DNA of 10,918 bases from WJMT01 sp964611275 (GTDB lineage: Bacteria > Acidobacteriota > Aminicenantia > Aminicenantales > Aminicenantaceae), in the NCBI GenBank assembly GCA_964611275.1, contig CAZSZS010000204.1, forward strand, positions 1 through 10,918, in the 5' to 3' direction. Below, in pieces: positions 1-7,524 of the stretch. Positions within the stretch are counted from its first letter, which is position 1. The number at the start of each line of letters is the position of its first letter. A program made the position numbers and the translations under genes. The notes under the pieces were generated by a model. It saw only the letters and a program-made list of their open reading frames with translations, was not told where the DNA came from and made no database searches.

Positions 1-165
1 CCGGAAAAAGCCTACGAATGGTATGTTGATTTAAGGAAATATGGTTCTGTTCCTCATGCGGGTTTCGGCCTCGGTATTGAGCGTACTGTAGCCTGGCTCT
101 GCAACATCAAGCACATTCGAGAAACCATCCCATTTCCCAGGCTTCTTTACCGCATCTATCCTTAA
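1..165 (+). CDS. asnS: Asparaginyl-tRNA synthetase, C-terminal end (5' truncated by window)
   Basis: The window opens inside a reading frame (frame 1) that runs 54 codons to a TAA. The peptide carries WYVDLRKYGSVPHAGFGLG followed by IERTVAW and ETIPFPR and ends in RLLYRIYP. This is the class II aminoacyl-tRNA synthetase motif 3 region (GFGLGIER, whose Arg contacts ATP) and the C-terminus typical of bacterial AsnRS, which charges tRNA-Asn with asparagine. Class IIb relatives AspRS and LysRS share motif 3, but the YGSVPHAGFG and ETIPFPR wording is that of AsnRS. Only the last tenth or so of the protein is present, so intactness cannot be judged. The stop lies 59 bases before rimO on the same strand, with no evident terminator hairpin between them, so cotranscription is possible. 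Confidence 0.88.
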   Translation, partial: PEKAYEWYVDLRKYGSVPHAGFGLGIERTVAWLCNIKHIRETIPFPRLLYRIYP

Positions 166-224
166 CTGTACCTTGTATTTTAAGAGCGATAATCCGGAGA
201 CAGGAGATTTAGTCGGACACATTC

Positions 225-1547
225 ATGAGAAAAACAGCCCTGATCAACCTTGGTTGCGCCAAAAACCTTGTAGACAGCGAAATCATGCTGGGGAATCTGG
301 ATAAAAGAGGCTATGAAATAAGCACTGACACAGATGAAGCAGATATCATCATCGTCAATACCTGCGGATTTATAGAAGAAGCAAGAAAGGAATCAGAATC
401 CGCTATAAGGAACGCAGTCAGTGCTAAGCTGAATGCTGGAAATCAAAAAATGGTCATAGTGACGGGCTGCTATGTGGAAAGATGTTCGAATGAACTGAAA
501 GAAAAATTCCCAGAGGTAGACCGCTGGACCGGAGTCAAGGATTTTAACCATATAGCGGACATCATAACAGGCACATCCTTTCAAAAGTCAGACACATGTT
601 ATTTATATGACCATAAGGCTCCTCGCTATCTATCAACTCCTCCATCATGGACTTATATCAAGATCTCAGAAGGATGCTCCCATAAATGTTCTTTTTGTGC
701 GATCCCTCTCATTAAAGGGGATTACCGGTCTCGTCCCCTCCCTTCTATTGTTGAGGAAGCATCTATGCTAGCTGGCAAGGGAATAAAGGAAATAAACATC
801 ATTTCTCAGGATTCCACATATTATGGCAGAGACCTTGGTTTAAAAAACGGGCTGACCTCTCTGCTTCAAGAATTGAGCAAAATAAAAAAAATAAAATGGA
901 TCAGAGTTCTTTATGCTTATCCTGAAGAAATCAATGATCCCCTGCTTGAAGTGCTCAAGGAGCCAAATATGTGTTCTTATCTTGATTGTCCTTTCCAGCA
1001 CTCAAACCGTGGCATAGTGAACCGGATGAAAAGAGGCATGGACGGAACTCAGGCTTTACGTCTCATGGACAAAATAAGAAAAAAGATTTCCGATATTGCT
1101 CTAAGAACCACAGTGATCGTCGGCTTTCCCGGTGAAGGGAAAAAACAATTTGAGGAATTAAAGAATTTTGTCCGTGCGGCACAATTTGATCATTTGGGAG
1201 CCTTTGCCTATTCTAGAGAAAAAAACACAGAAGGCTACAGACTCGGCGACCCGGTGGAATATGAAACCAAGATAAACAGACTGCGCGAGATAATGGACAT
1301 CCAATCAGACATTTCATCTAAAATAAACCGGAAATATCTGGGCCGCCGTATGGAGGTCATTGTGGAAGGAAGGCTGGCAGAGGATCCGTCTCTTCTTTTA
1401 GGGAGAATGCAGTATCAAGCACCTGAAGTCGACGGATCTGTATACGTTGACCTCAAAAAGGACCAAAAAGATGTTGTAAAAAAGATAGAGACATTTAAAA
1501 TCACCGGATGTGATGACTATGATTTATACGGAGAATGTCTAACATGA
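225..1547 (+). CDS. rimO: Ribosomal protein S12 methylthiotransferase RimO
   Basis: Radical-SAM enzyme that adds a methylthio group to a conserved Asp of ribosomal protein S12, using two iron-sulfur clusters. At 440 residues it has normal family length. The N-terminal MTTase domain shows the three expected cluster cysteines: C11 (NLGCAKN), C47 (VNTCGF) and C82 (TGCYVERC). The radical-SAM motif CxxxCxxC lies at C151, C155 and C158, inside SEGCSHKCSFCAIP. A C-terminal TRAM-like region ends in KITGCDDYDLYGE. The SHKCSFCAIP and GCDDYDLYGE wording favours RimO over its tRNA-modifying relatives MiaB and MtaB. An in-frame TAG at 210-212 rules out earlier starts, so ATG 225 is the only sensible one. 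The nearest good Shine-Dalgarno match (CAGGAG, 201-206) is 18 bases away, unusually far. The stop overlaps the pgpA start by four bases. Confidence 0.95.
   Translation: MRKTALINLGCAKNLVDSEIMLGNLDKRGYEISTDTDEADIIIVNTCGFIEEARKESESAIRNAVSAKLNAGNQKMVIVTGCYVERCSNELKEKFPEVDRWTGVKDFNHIADIITGTSFQKSDTCYLYDHKAPRYLSTPPSWTYIKISEGCSHKCSFCAIPLIKGDYRSRPLPSIVEEASMLAGKGIKEINIISQDSTYYGRDLGLKNGLTSLLQELSKIKKIKWIRVLYAYPEEINDPLLEVLKEPNMCSYLDCPFQHSNRGIVNRMKRGMDGTQALRLMDKIRKKISDIALRTTVIVGFPGEGKKQFEELKNFVRAAQFDHLGAFAYSREKNTEGYRLGDPVEYETKINRLREIMDIQSDISSKINRKYLGRRMEVIVEGRLAEDPSLLLGRMQYQAPEVDGSVYVDLKKDQKDVVKKIETFKITGCDDYDLYGECLT
1530..1533 (+). promoter_or_regulatory. Shine-Dalgarno that decides the pgpA start
   Basis: GGAG lies inside the end of rimO. 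It is one base before the upstream in-frame ATG at 1535, too close to work, and ten bases before the ATG at 1544. This favours 1544, which also gives the same 4-base ATGA overlap used at the next junctions. Confidence 0.6.
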
Positions 1548-1993
1548 AATTTTTTTCTAAGATGATATCCAGTTTTTTCTGGATCGGTTTTTTCCCAGTT
1601 GCTCCCGGAACCTTGGCAAGCCTGATAACCGTGCTCATCTACAAATTCGGACTTTATCTTTTTACGTGGCCCTTTATGTTATCCTTATTTCTTGTTATTT
1701 ATGTATTGGGATTGGCTGCTTCATCCAAGTATGTTTCTCTGTCCGGAAAGCATGATCCTGGTGAGGTGGTCATAGATGAAGTATTGGGTCAGCTCGTAGC
1801 TCTTTTCCTTCTCAAACCATCCTGGATTATGGTTTTATCCGCTTTTTTCCTGTTTCGTTTTTTTGATATTATCAAACCTCTGTTTATTAAAAAGGCGGAA
1901 AAATTTTCTAAGGGTTGGGGAATTATGCTTGACGATATCATTGCCGGAATGTACACAAGTATTATCCTAAATATTATTGTCCTTTTGACATGA
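1544..1993 (+). CDS. pgpA: Phosphatidylglycerophosphatase A
   Basis: Membrane phosphatase that removes the phosphate from phosphatidylglycerophosphate to give phosphatidylglycerol. The 149-residue product has the PgpA family motifs in order: FPVAPGTLAS near residues 17-26; DPGEVVIDEVLG with acidic residues D71, D78 and E79 (likely metal ligands); RFFDIIKP; and the late WGIMLDDIIAGMY. At least three hydrophobic segments are visible (about 25-58, 83-105 and the C-terminal 20 residues), as expected for this small integral membrane protein. An in-frame ATG three codons earlier (1535) would give 152 residues, but ribosome-binding-site spacing and the ATGA overlap with rimO favour 1544. Its stop overlaps the cinA start, again as ATGA. 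Neighbouring plsY and gpsA belong to the same phospholipid pathway. Identity is secure; only the start is open. Confidence 0.93.
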   Translation: MKFFSKMISSFFWIGFFPVAPGTLASLITVLIYKFGLYLFTWPFMLSLFLVIYVLGLAASSKYVSLSGKHDPGEVVIDEVLGQLVALFLLKPSWIMVLSAFFLFRFFDIIKPLFIKKAEKFSKGWGIMLDDIIAGMYTSIILNIIVLLT

Positions 1994-3273
1994 GAAAAAA
2001 AAAGAGTCCAATAATTGAAATAATCGCGGTTGGTTCGGAGCTTTTGACTCCTTACTATCAGGATACGAATTCACTGTATATCACATCCCGTTTAAACGAC
2101 CTGGGATTAAAAGTCAGATTCAAAACCATTGTCGGAGATGAACACGCTTCCTTGCTTTCCTGTTTTAAGCTGGCCCTTAAAAGGGCGGATATGATCTTCA
2201 TCATCGGCGGGTTGGGACCTACCAGTGATGATATGACCAGAGAGGTCTTTGCAGAAGCTTCTGACAGAGAACTGGAATTCCGGAGTGACCTGCTGGACTA
2301 CATAAAAAGCAGGTTCCAAAGAAGGGGTTTGATCATGACCTCTTCCAATAAAAAACAAGCTTTTGTTATCAAAGGCTCTGAAGTTATTGAAAACAGGGTC
2401 GGAACAGCCCCGGGGCTCTGGATTGAGGAGTCCGGAATTACAGCCGTTCTTCTGCCCGGACCGCCTATAGAGATGAAGACTCTGTTTGAATCAGGTGTCA
2501 TTCCCAGAATGGAAAAATTCAGAAACGGGTTCAATTTTCGTAAAGTTTTAAAAATCACGGGGATTACAGAATCCAGCACAGAGACCCTTCTTTCAGATCT
2601 ATATCCGAAATCCCCTGATATCGAATTATCTGTTCTTGCCTATCCCGGGCAGATAGAAGTCCATATAACCGGCCATTCTTTTTTTTCTCTTGAAAATGCC
2701 GAAAGCATGATCGATCCTCTTGTCAAATCATTAAAAGGGCGCTTAAAAAACCATGTCTTTTCGGAAAATAATGAAGAACTGGAGGAAGTCATAGGAAAAC
2801 TGCTTCTAAAAAACAACCACTCCCTATCCACTGCTGAGTCATGTACAGGGGGGTTGCTCGGTCACCGGATAACAAATGTTCCCGGCAGTTCAAAGTATTT
2901 TTTACAGGGAGTCCAGGTCTATTCCAATCAGGCAAAAACAAAGCTTTTGAACATCGATGAGGATGTGATCAACCAACACGGCGCTGTAAGCGCTGCGGTA
3001 GGGGGGCTCATGGCTGAGGGAATAAGAAAAATATCAGAGTCAGATTTTGGTCTGGCCATTACCGGGATCGCCGGGCCAGAGGGCGGTACAAGAGAAAAAC
3101 CGGTCGGACTTGTATTTACCGCATTATCCTGGAATAATGGAACAAAAGTTGAGAAAAACATGTTTTTAGGCATGCGAGTTTCCGTAAAGTCTCAGGCAAC
3201 ACAGAAGGCATTGGATATGCTGAGAAGATACATTTTGTTTAAGAACACTAAACAGCGAGAGGATATTCCGTGA
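1990..3273 (+). CDS. cinA: CinA family protein: MoCF-biosynthesis-like domain plus NMN deamidase (PncC) domain
   Basis: Two-domain protein of 427 residues, the usual full-length CinA size. The N-terminal half (about 5-170) is a MoaB/MogA-like fold (COG1058) with AVGSELL at the start and GGLGPTSDD near residues 73-81. In characterised members this domain hydrolyses ADP-ribose. The C-terminal 160 residues are the PncC domain, with the nucleophile motif AESCTGG at 282-288, VYSNQAK, and a glycine-rich GIAGPEGG motif. This domain deamidates nicotinamide mononucleotide in pyridine-nucleotide recycling. The historic name 'competence/damage-inducible' does not mean this gene is competence-related here; no recA or com gene is adjacent. 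Start and stop are both 4-base overlaps with neighbours. No clear Shine-Dalgarno precedes ATG 1990 (TTGTCCTTTTGAC), so translation probably depends on termination-reinitiation from pgpA. Confidence 0.95.
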   Translation: MRKKKSPIIEIIAVGSELLTPYYQDTNSLYITSRLNDLGLKVRFKTIVGDEHASLLSCFKLALKRADMIFIIGGLGPTSDDMTREVFAEASDRELEFRSDLLDYIKSRFQRRGLIMTSSNKKQAFVIKGSEVIENRVGTAPGLWIEESGITAVLLPGPPIEMKTLFESGVIPRMEKFRNGFNFRKVLKITGITESSTETLLSDLYPKSPDIELSVLAYPGQIEVHITGHSFFSLENAESMIDPLVKSLKGRLKNHVFSENNEELEEVIGKLLLKNNHSLSTAESCTGGLLGHRITNVPGSSKYFLQGVQVYSNQAKTKLLNIDEDVINQHGAVSAAVGGLMAEGIRKISESDFGLAITGIAGPEGGTREKPVGLVFTALSWNNGTKVEKNMFLGMRVSVKSQATQKALDMLRRYILFKNTKQREDIP

Positions 3274-3827
3274 GGACTTTTGTTGCTGTCAAACTTGATC
3301 CGGAAGTAAAAGAAAATCTAAGCATTATTGTTCGTCACTTCAAAAAAATAAGCTCAGGAATCAAATGGGTCAGTCCTGAGGCCATGCATGTCACGCTCAA
3401 ATTTCTGGGGAACATAGAGGAACAAAAAGCCGACCACATAATAACAGTGATGGACCGGATTTCCCGAGATCATAGGCCTTTTCGCATGGGCTGTATCGGA
3501 ATAGGGACCTTTCCGCAAAAAAGCAGAAAGCCCAAGATCATTTGGGCAGGATTCAATGCATATGAACCTCTGAAAACAATCCACTCTGAGATAGAAACAG
3601 AACTGGAACAAATCGGATTTCCAAAGGAAAAAAGAAGCTTTCATCCCCATATGACCCTAGGAAGAATAAAAAAAAGTTCCGGTCTTCACGATCTCTTACC
3701 TGAACTGGAAAGGGCAGAACAAAAGGAATTCGGAGTCACAAAAGTGGATCGAATCACTTTATTTAAGAGCACTCTGACACCATCCGGGGCTATTTATGAT
3801 ATACTTCATGAGAGCGGACTGCCATGA
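3270..3827 (+). CDS. thpR: RNA 2',3'-cyclic phosphodiesterase (LigT/ThpR, 2H phosphoesterase)
   Basis: Member of the 2H phosphoesterase superfamily, long annotated as '2'-5' RNA ligase'. The bacterial enzymes open 2',3'-cyclic phosphates on RNA to 2'-phosphates; the cellular substrate is poorly defined. The 185 residues are normal length. Both diagnostic HxTL motifs are present: H40-V-T42-L and H127-M-T129-L, the second preceded by FHP and followed by GR. The N-terminus RTFVAVKLDPEV is also typical. The start codon is GTG at 3270, overlapping the cinA stop as GTGA, with a good GAGAGGA site at 3257-3263 six bases upstream. The gene ends in an ATGA overlap with plsY. Nothing in the sequence suggests a specific partner; in this operon it looks like a housekeeping passenger. 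Confidence 0.93.
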   Translation: MRTFVAVKLDPEVKENLSIIVRHFKKISSGIKWVSPEAMHVTLKFLGNIEEQKADHIITVMDRISRDHRPFRMGCIGIGTFPQKSRKPKIIWAGFNAYEPLKTIHSEIETELEQIGFPKEKRSFHPHMTLGRIKKSSGLHDLLPELERAEQKEFGVTKVDRITLFKSTLTPSGAIYDILHESGLP

Positions 3828-4414
3828 AGATAGTCTTTGCACTTTTATCTTATTTATTGGGCTCCATCCCTTTTGGATATCTCATCTACTTTAAGAAAAA
3901 AAAACGTGATATCCGTAAATTCGGAAGCAAAAGTATGGGGGCTACGAACCTTCTGAGACTCACAAATACAAGAACAGCGTTTCTTGCTGCCTTGTTTGAT
4001 GTACTCAAAGGATTCATTCCTGTCTTTCTTTCATTGAGATTGTTTGATGACCTGAATTTTTCCATTGTCTGCGGTTTTTTAGCTGTTCTGGGGCATTGTT
4101 TTCCGGTATACATAAAGTTTAAGGGCGGGAAAGGGGTAGCCACCACTGCAGGGGTTTATCTCGCTCTGTCCCTGCCTTCTTTATTGGGAATCGTTATTGT
4201 CTTTTTCATCACCATTGCATTAACAAAATATGTTTCTTTAGGTTCTCTTCTTGGCATCATGACCCTCCCATTGACACCCCTGCTTTTTGGATACGAAAGA
4301 CAGCTTGTTTTTTTTGGTTTGGTTCTCTTTCTGCTTATTGTCTTCCAGCACAGAGATAATATTAAACGTTTAATCCATGGAAAAGAAAGAAAATTAGGAG
4401 AGAAAGAAGAATGA
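3824..4414 (+). CDS. plsY: Glycerol-3-phosphate acyltransferase PlsY
   Basis: Integral membrane enzyme that transfers an acyl group from acyl-phosphate to glycerol-3-phosphate, the first committed step of phospholipid synthesis. The 196 residues are the normal size. The three cytoplasmic motifs are visible: GSIPFG at 13-18, then GSKSMGATNLLR near 34-45, and FKGGKGVAT about 95 residues into the protein. Five or so hydrophobic membrane segments alternate with basic loops, and the C-terminus is a charged tail (HGKERKLGEKEE). The second motif departs from the more familiar GSGNPGATN/GSGNIGATN wording, with Lys-Ser where Gly-Asn is common; GATN itself is kept. It overlaps thpR and gpsA by four bases each. 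The next gene, gpsA, supplies its glycerol-3-phosphate substrate, so substrate synthesis and use are coupled in one operon. Confidence 0.95.
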   Translation: MKIVFALLSYLLGSIPFGYLIYFKKKKRDIRKFGSKSMGATNLLRLTNTRTAFLAALFDVLKGFIPVFLSLRLFDDLNFSIVCGFLAVLGHCFPVYIKFKGGKGVATTAGVYLALSLPSLLGIVIVFFITIALTKYVSLGSLLGIMTLPLTPLLFGYERQLVFFGLVLFLLIVFQHRDNIKRLIHGKERKLGEKEE

Positions 4415-5415
4415 TCGCAAGCGTCATTGGAGGAGGAAGTTGGGGGAGTGCTTTCAGCATTCACCTGGGAAGAAAAGGAATTGAAACAAAACTGTGGATC
4501 CGGGAGCCTGAAATATATGATTCAACCTGCATCCATAGGGAGAACAAGACGTTTCTACCGGGAGTCACATTCCCTCGCCCTGTTTCCTTCCATAATGATG
4601 TGAAACAGGCTTTAAAAGATGCTGATATTGTATTCATTGCTGTTCCTTCCGAATACTGCAGGGAAATGTATGGAATAATCTCTCCTTTTCTCACTAAAAA
4701 ACAGATCATTGTGAGTCTAACCAAAGGGATCGAACACACATCCCTGAAGCGCATGAGCGAGCTGATGCGGGATGTATTTGATCCTGAAGCAACATCAAGA
4801 ATAGCGGTACTGTCCGGTCCCAGTTTTGCTCGTGAAGTCTCGGATTCTCACCCCACGGCCGTGGTCGTTGCCTCAGAGGAAAGTGCCATCGCCCGCACAA
4901 TACAGAATTCTGTGTCCAACGATTTTTTTCGTGTCTACACTTCCAATGATGTGCTTGGAGTCGAGCTCGCCGGTGCTTTAAAAAACATAATAGCCATATC
5001 CGCCGGCATTTCGGACGGCCTCGGATATGGGAGGAACACACTGGCAGCTCTTATAACAAGGGGTATAGCCGAGATAACAAGGCTGGGAGTTAAAATGGGC
5101 GCCAAGCCCGATACTTTTTCAGGATTGGCCGGTATAGGAGATCTGGTTCTTACCTGCACAGGAAAACTGAGCAGGAACAGGCATGTCGGGTTCGAGCTGG
5201 GAAAAGGAAATTCCATCCAGAATATTTTAAAGGAAATGAAAATGGTCGCAGAGGGCGTTACCACTACCCTTTCGGCACGCAAGCTCGCCGATGACTATAA
5301 GATAGAGATGCCTATATGTGAACAGATGTATGAAATAATCTACAAAAACAAAGACCCGAGACAAGCCCTTAAAGACCTCATGAAAAGAAAATTAAAAGAA
5401 GAAAAAATATTTTAG
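4411..5415 (+). CDS. gpsA: NAD(P)-dependent glycerol-3-phosphate dehydrogenase
   Basis: Cytosolic enzyme that reduces dihydroxyacetone phosphate to sn-glycerol-3-phosphate for phospholipid synthesis. The 334 residues match the family. An N-terminal Rossmann fold begins IGGGSWGSAF (GGGSWG at 7-12). Next come SLTKGIE with K105, GPSFAREV at 136-143, and the C-terminal catalytic helix GALKNIIAISAG with K191. FSGLAGIGDLVLTCTG follows, with D244, and then SRNRHVG. All the usual substrate-binding and catalytic residues appear intact. A strong AGGAG at 4396-4400 sits ten bases before the ATG, which overlaps the plsY stop as ATGA. The gene ends two bases before the earliest possible start of the downstream lipoprotein gene, so that gene is probably cotranscribed. 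Confidence 0.96.
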   Translation: MIASVIGGGSWGSAFSIHLGRKGIETKLWIREPEIYDSTCIHRENKTFLPGVTFPRPVSFHNDVKQALKDADIVFIAVPSEYCREMYGIISPFLTKKQIIVSLTKGIEHTSLKRMSELMRDVFDPEATSRIAVLSGPSFAREVSDSHPTAVVVASEESAIARTIQNSVSNDFFRVYTSNDVLGVELAGALKNIIAISAGISDGLGYGRNTLAALITRGIAEITRLGVKMGAKPDTFSGLAGIGDLVLTCTGKLSRNRHVGFELGKGNSIQNILKEMKMVAEGVTTTLSARKLADDYKIEMPICEQMYEIIYKNKDPRQALKDLMKRKLKEEKIF

Positions 5416-5419
5416 ATAT

Positions 5420-5424
5420 GGGGG
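5420..5424 (+). promoter_or_regulatory. Shine-Dalgarno-like GGGGG that decides the lipoprotein start
   Basis: A run of five G lies eight bases before ATG 5433. The earlier in-frame ATGs at 5418 and 5427 either overlap it or sit too close. It is not a perfect GGAGG match, so it is moderate evidence for the 5433 start. Confidence 0.45.
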
Positions 5425-5432
5425 TTATGCAA

Positions 5433-6266
5433 ATGAAAGCAAAATCAATCGTTATCCTTATGATGGCATGTGTGCTCTTGTTATCCTGCGCCACAAGCCA
5501 GCAGAGACTTCAGAAGAAGCGAGAGAAAGACCCAAACTATCAATATAATCTGGGGATATTCTATATCAATAACGGACAGCCGGAACTGGCACTGAAACAT
5601 CTGAACAACTCTTTGTCCCTTGAACCTGACAGCGCACTGACATTAGTTGGGCTGGGTCTTGCACAAACCATGATGGGAAATTTAGAGGAAGCTGTAAAGG
5701 ATTACAATAAAGCGCTGAGCCTGGACCCCTCATTGGCGGAAGCCCATAATTATTTGGGTTCTGTGTATCAGGAAATGGGGATGCTGGATAAGGCTGAACA
5801 GGAATTTCTCAAAGCAGCGACAAATGAAAAATATCATTCCCGGGAACTCCCCTTCTATAACCTGGCACGTCTTTATTTATTAAAAGAGGATAACGAGAAG
5901 GCATTTGAATACATACAGAGATCCCTTGAATTCAATGAAAAGCTTGTTATGTCCCTGAATCTTTACGCTGTGATCTGTGAAAATTTTAAAAAATTCGACG
6001 CGGCTATTGATTACTATAAAAAAGCACTAAAATTGGCTCCGGATGAAATAAATATCAAATTCAACTTAGCAGGTGCCTATCTGAAAAACAGTGACTATTA
6101 TAATGCGGAGAAATTTCTGCTTGAGATCGAGCCTATTGCAGAAGACCCTGAATTAAAGGAAAATATAAAGAATTATCTTAAGATCATAGAAGAGAACAAG
6201 AAAAAAACATTCCCAATCAAGTTCCCTCCTCCCATCCTGCTAGATAGCTTTTCTGTTCGTCTGTAA
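5433..6266 (+). CDS. TPR-repeat lipoprotein, PilF/PilW-like
   Basis: The predicted 277-residue product starts with a lipoprotein signal peptide: basic MKAK, a hydrophobic stretch, and a lipobox LLSC with the lipidated cysteine at residue 19. The rest is about six tetratricopeptide repeats (near 36-66, 67-99, 101-134, 139-169, 173-203 and 207-237), then a charged helix rich in Glu and Lys. This layout resembles the type IV pilus biogenesis/stability lipoprotein PilF/PilW, a pilotin that helps assemble the outer-membrane secretin. TPR lipoproteins serve many roles, however, and no pilus gene is present here, so the exact function is open. In-frame ATGs at 5418 and 5427 would add five or two residues; 5433 is preferred for signal-peptide shape and ribosome-site spacing. 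The last 17 codons overlap the end of ahcY on the other strand. The tail FPIKFPPPILL looks unlike the repeats and may be a late extension. Confidence 0.8.
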   Translation: MKAKSIVILMMACVLLLSCATSQQRLQKKREKDPNYQYNLGIFYINNGQPELALKHLNNSLSLEPDSALTLVGLGLAQTMMGNLEEAVKDYNKALSLDPSLAEAHNYLGSVYQEMGMLDKAEQEFLKAATNEKYHSRELPFYNLARLYLLKEDNEKAFEYIQRSLEFNEKLVMSLNLYAVICENFKKFDAAIDYYKKALKLAPDEINIKFNLAGAYLKNSDYYNAEKFLLEIEPIAEDPELKENIKNYLKIIEENKKKTFPIKFPPPILLDSFSVRL

Positions 6267-7473
6267 GACTGTCTATTTGGATGTTCATGCTCCTTAACTT
6301 CCGCAAAGCTATGTCCTCATCAATCTCTTTAGGCACCGAGTACACTTTTTTCTGTAGATTTTTTCCTTCTTTAGCAAGATGAACCACACTCAATGCCTGA
6401 TTCGCAAAACTCATATCCATAACAGAAGCCGGATGCCCTTCTGCCGCAGAAAGATTTAGGAGCCTTCCGTCTGCAAGGAGAAATATTTTTCGTCCGTTCT
6501 TGAGAGTGAATTCCTCCACAAACTTTCTGATATTTCTTTTCTTTTCTGATAGTTTATTCAGAGCGGGGATGTCTATTTCAACATTAAAATGGCCTGAATT
6601 AGCCACAATAGCCCCGTCTTTCATTCTTTTGAAATGTGCCTCTGTGATAACATTTTTGTCCCCGGTTACAGTGACAAAAACATCACCTGTTTCAGATGCC
6701 TTTGTCAAAGGCATGACCTGAAATCCATCCATAACCGCTTCTAAAGCTCTCAAGGGGTCGACTTCACAGATAATGACTTTTGCCCCAGCTCCTTTCGCTC
6801 TTGTAGCGACTCCGCGGCCGCACCATCCATATCCGCAGACCACAAAGTCCGTACCGGCAATGAGTATGTTCGTTGACCTTAATATGCCGTCAATGGTGCT
6901 CTGGCCTGTACCATATCTGTTATCGAAGAGGTGCTTTGTTTTAGCATCATTGACTGCGATAATCGGATAATTCAGTACTTTGTGAGAGGCCATGCTCTTC
7001 AGGCGTATCACTCCTGTAGTCGTCTCTTCAGTTCCACCTATAATGTCTTTCAGCAACTCTTTTCTTTGAGAATGGATGGTGCTGACCAGGTCAGCCCCAT
7101 CGTCCATAGTGATCTGTGGCTTGTTATCCAGAGCCTGGTTTATGTGTTTGTAATAGGTATCATTATCCTCCCCGTTTATGGAAAAAACAGGAATCTCATA
7201 AAACTTTACTAATGCGGCCGCAATATCATCCTGGGTGCTTAACGGATTGGAAGCAGTCAACGCTACCTGGGCCCCTCCCTCTTTGATAGTATCCATGAGA
7301 TTGGCGGTTTCACTTGTGACATGAAGGCAAGCGGAAATCCTTACTCCTTTGAGAGGTTTTTCTTTTTTGAAGTTTTCCTTGATGTCTGCGAGAACAGGCA
7401 TAAACCTGGCTGCCCATTCCATACGCCGCTTGCCTTCCTCAGCAAAATTAATATCTTTAATATCGTAATTCAT
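6217..7473 (-). CDS. ahcY: S-adenosylhomocysteine hydrolase
   Basis: Cytosolic NAD-dependent enzyme that splits S-adenosylhomocysteine into adenosine and homocysteine, removing the inhibitor left by SAM methyltransferases. From the chosen start it is 418 residues, the short form seen in archaea and Thermotoga-like bacteria that lacks the roughly 40-residue insert of many proteobacterial enzymes. Motifs in order: CLHVTSET at 49-56, NPLSTQDD at 76-83, EETTTG at 149-154, NDAKTKH at 175-181, and the NAD-binding GYGWCG at 214-219 followed by E238. GHPASVMDMSFANQ comes later, and the C-terminus is SYLAGWEEGT. An ATG five codons earlier (7488) exists, but it lies on the Shine-Dalgarno itself; AAGGAG followed by six bases and ATG 7473 is clearly better. 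It is 51 bases downstream of metK on the same strand, so one transcript probably makes and recycles SAM. Confidence 0.96.
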   Translation of the reverse strand: MNYDIKDINFAEEGKRRMEWAARFMPVLADIKENFKKEKPLKGVRISACLHVTSETANLMDTIKEGGAQVALTASNPLSTQDDIAAALVKFYEIPVFSINGEDNDTYYKHINQALDNKPQITMDDGADLVSTIHSQRKELLKDIIGGTEETTTGVIRLKSMASHKVLNYPIIAVNDAKTKHLFDNRYGTGQSTIDGILRSTNILIAGTDFVVCGYGWCGRGVATRAKGAGAKVIICEVDPLRALEAVMDGFQVMPLTKASETGDVFVTVTGDKNVITEAHFKRMKDGAIVANSGHFNVEIDIPALNKLSEKKRNIRKFVEEFTLKNGRKIFLLADGRLLNLSAAEGHPASVMDMSFANQALSVVHLAKEGKNLQKKVYSVPKEIDEDIALRKLRSMNIQIDSLTDEQKSYLAGWEEGT

Positions 7474-7479
7474 TGAACA

Positions 7480-7485
7480 CTCCTT
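7480..7485 (-). promoter_or_regulatory. Shine-Dalgarno that decides the ahcY start
   Basis: On the minus strand AAGGAG is followed by six bases (TGTTCA) and then ATG at 7473. The alternative ATG at 7488 lies just upstream of this site and has no comparable site of its own. Confidence 0.75.
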
Positions 7486-7524
7486 CATGTTGCTGCAGGC
7501 ACTTTTTATTGATAGTGATAAAAA

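Noticed and set aside
1990..3273. Reading cinA as evidence for a natural-competence locus
   Set aside because: No recA, comEA/comEC or dprA is nearby, and the domains point to nucleotide recycling. The name alone is not evidence.
4706..5282. Two open frames of 111 and 115 codons on the - strand inside gpsA
   Set aside because: gpsA is intact and well supported; the antisense products resemble no family I know and have no promoter or ribosome site.
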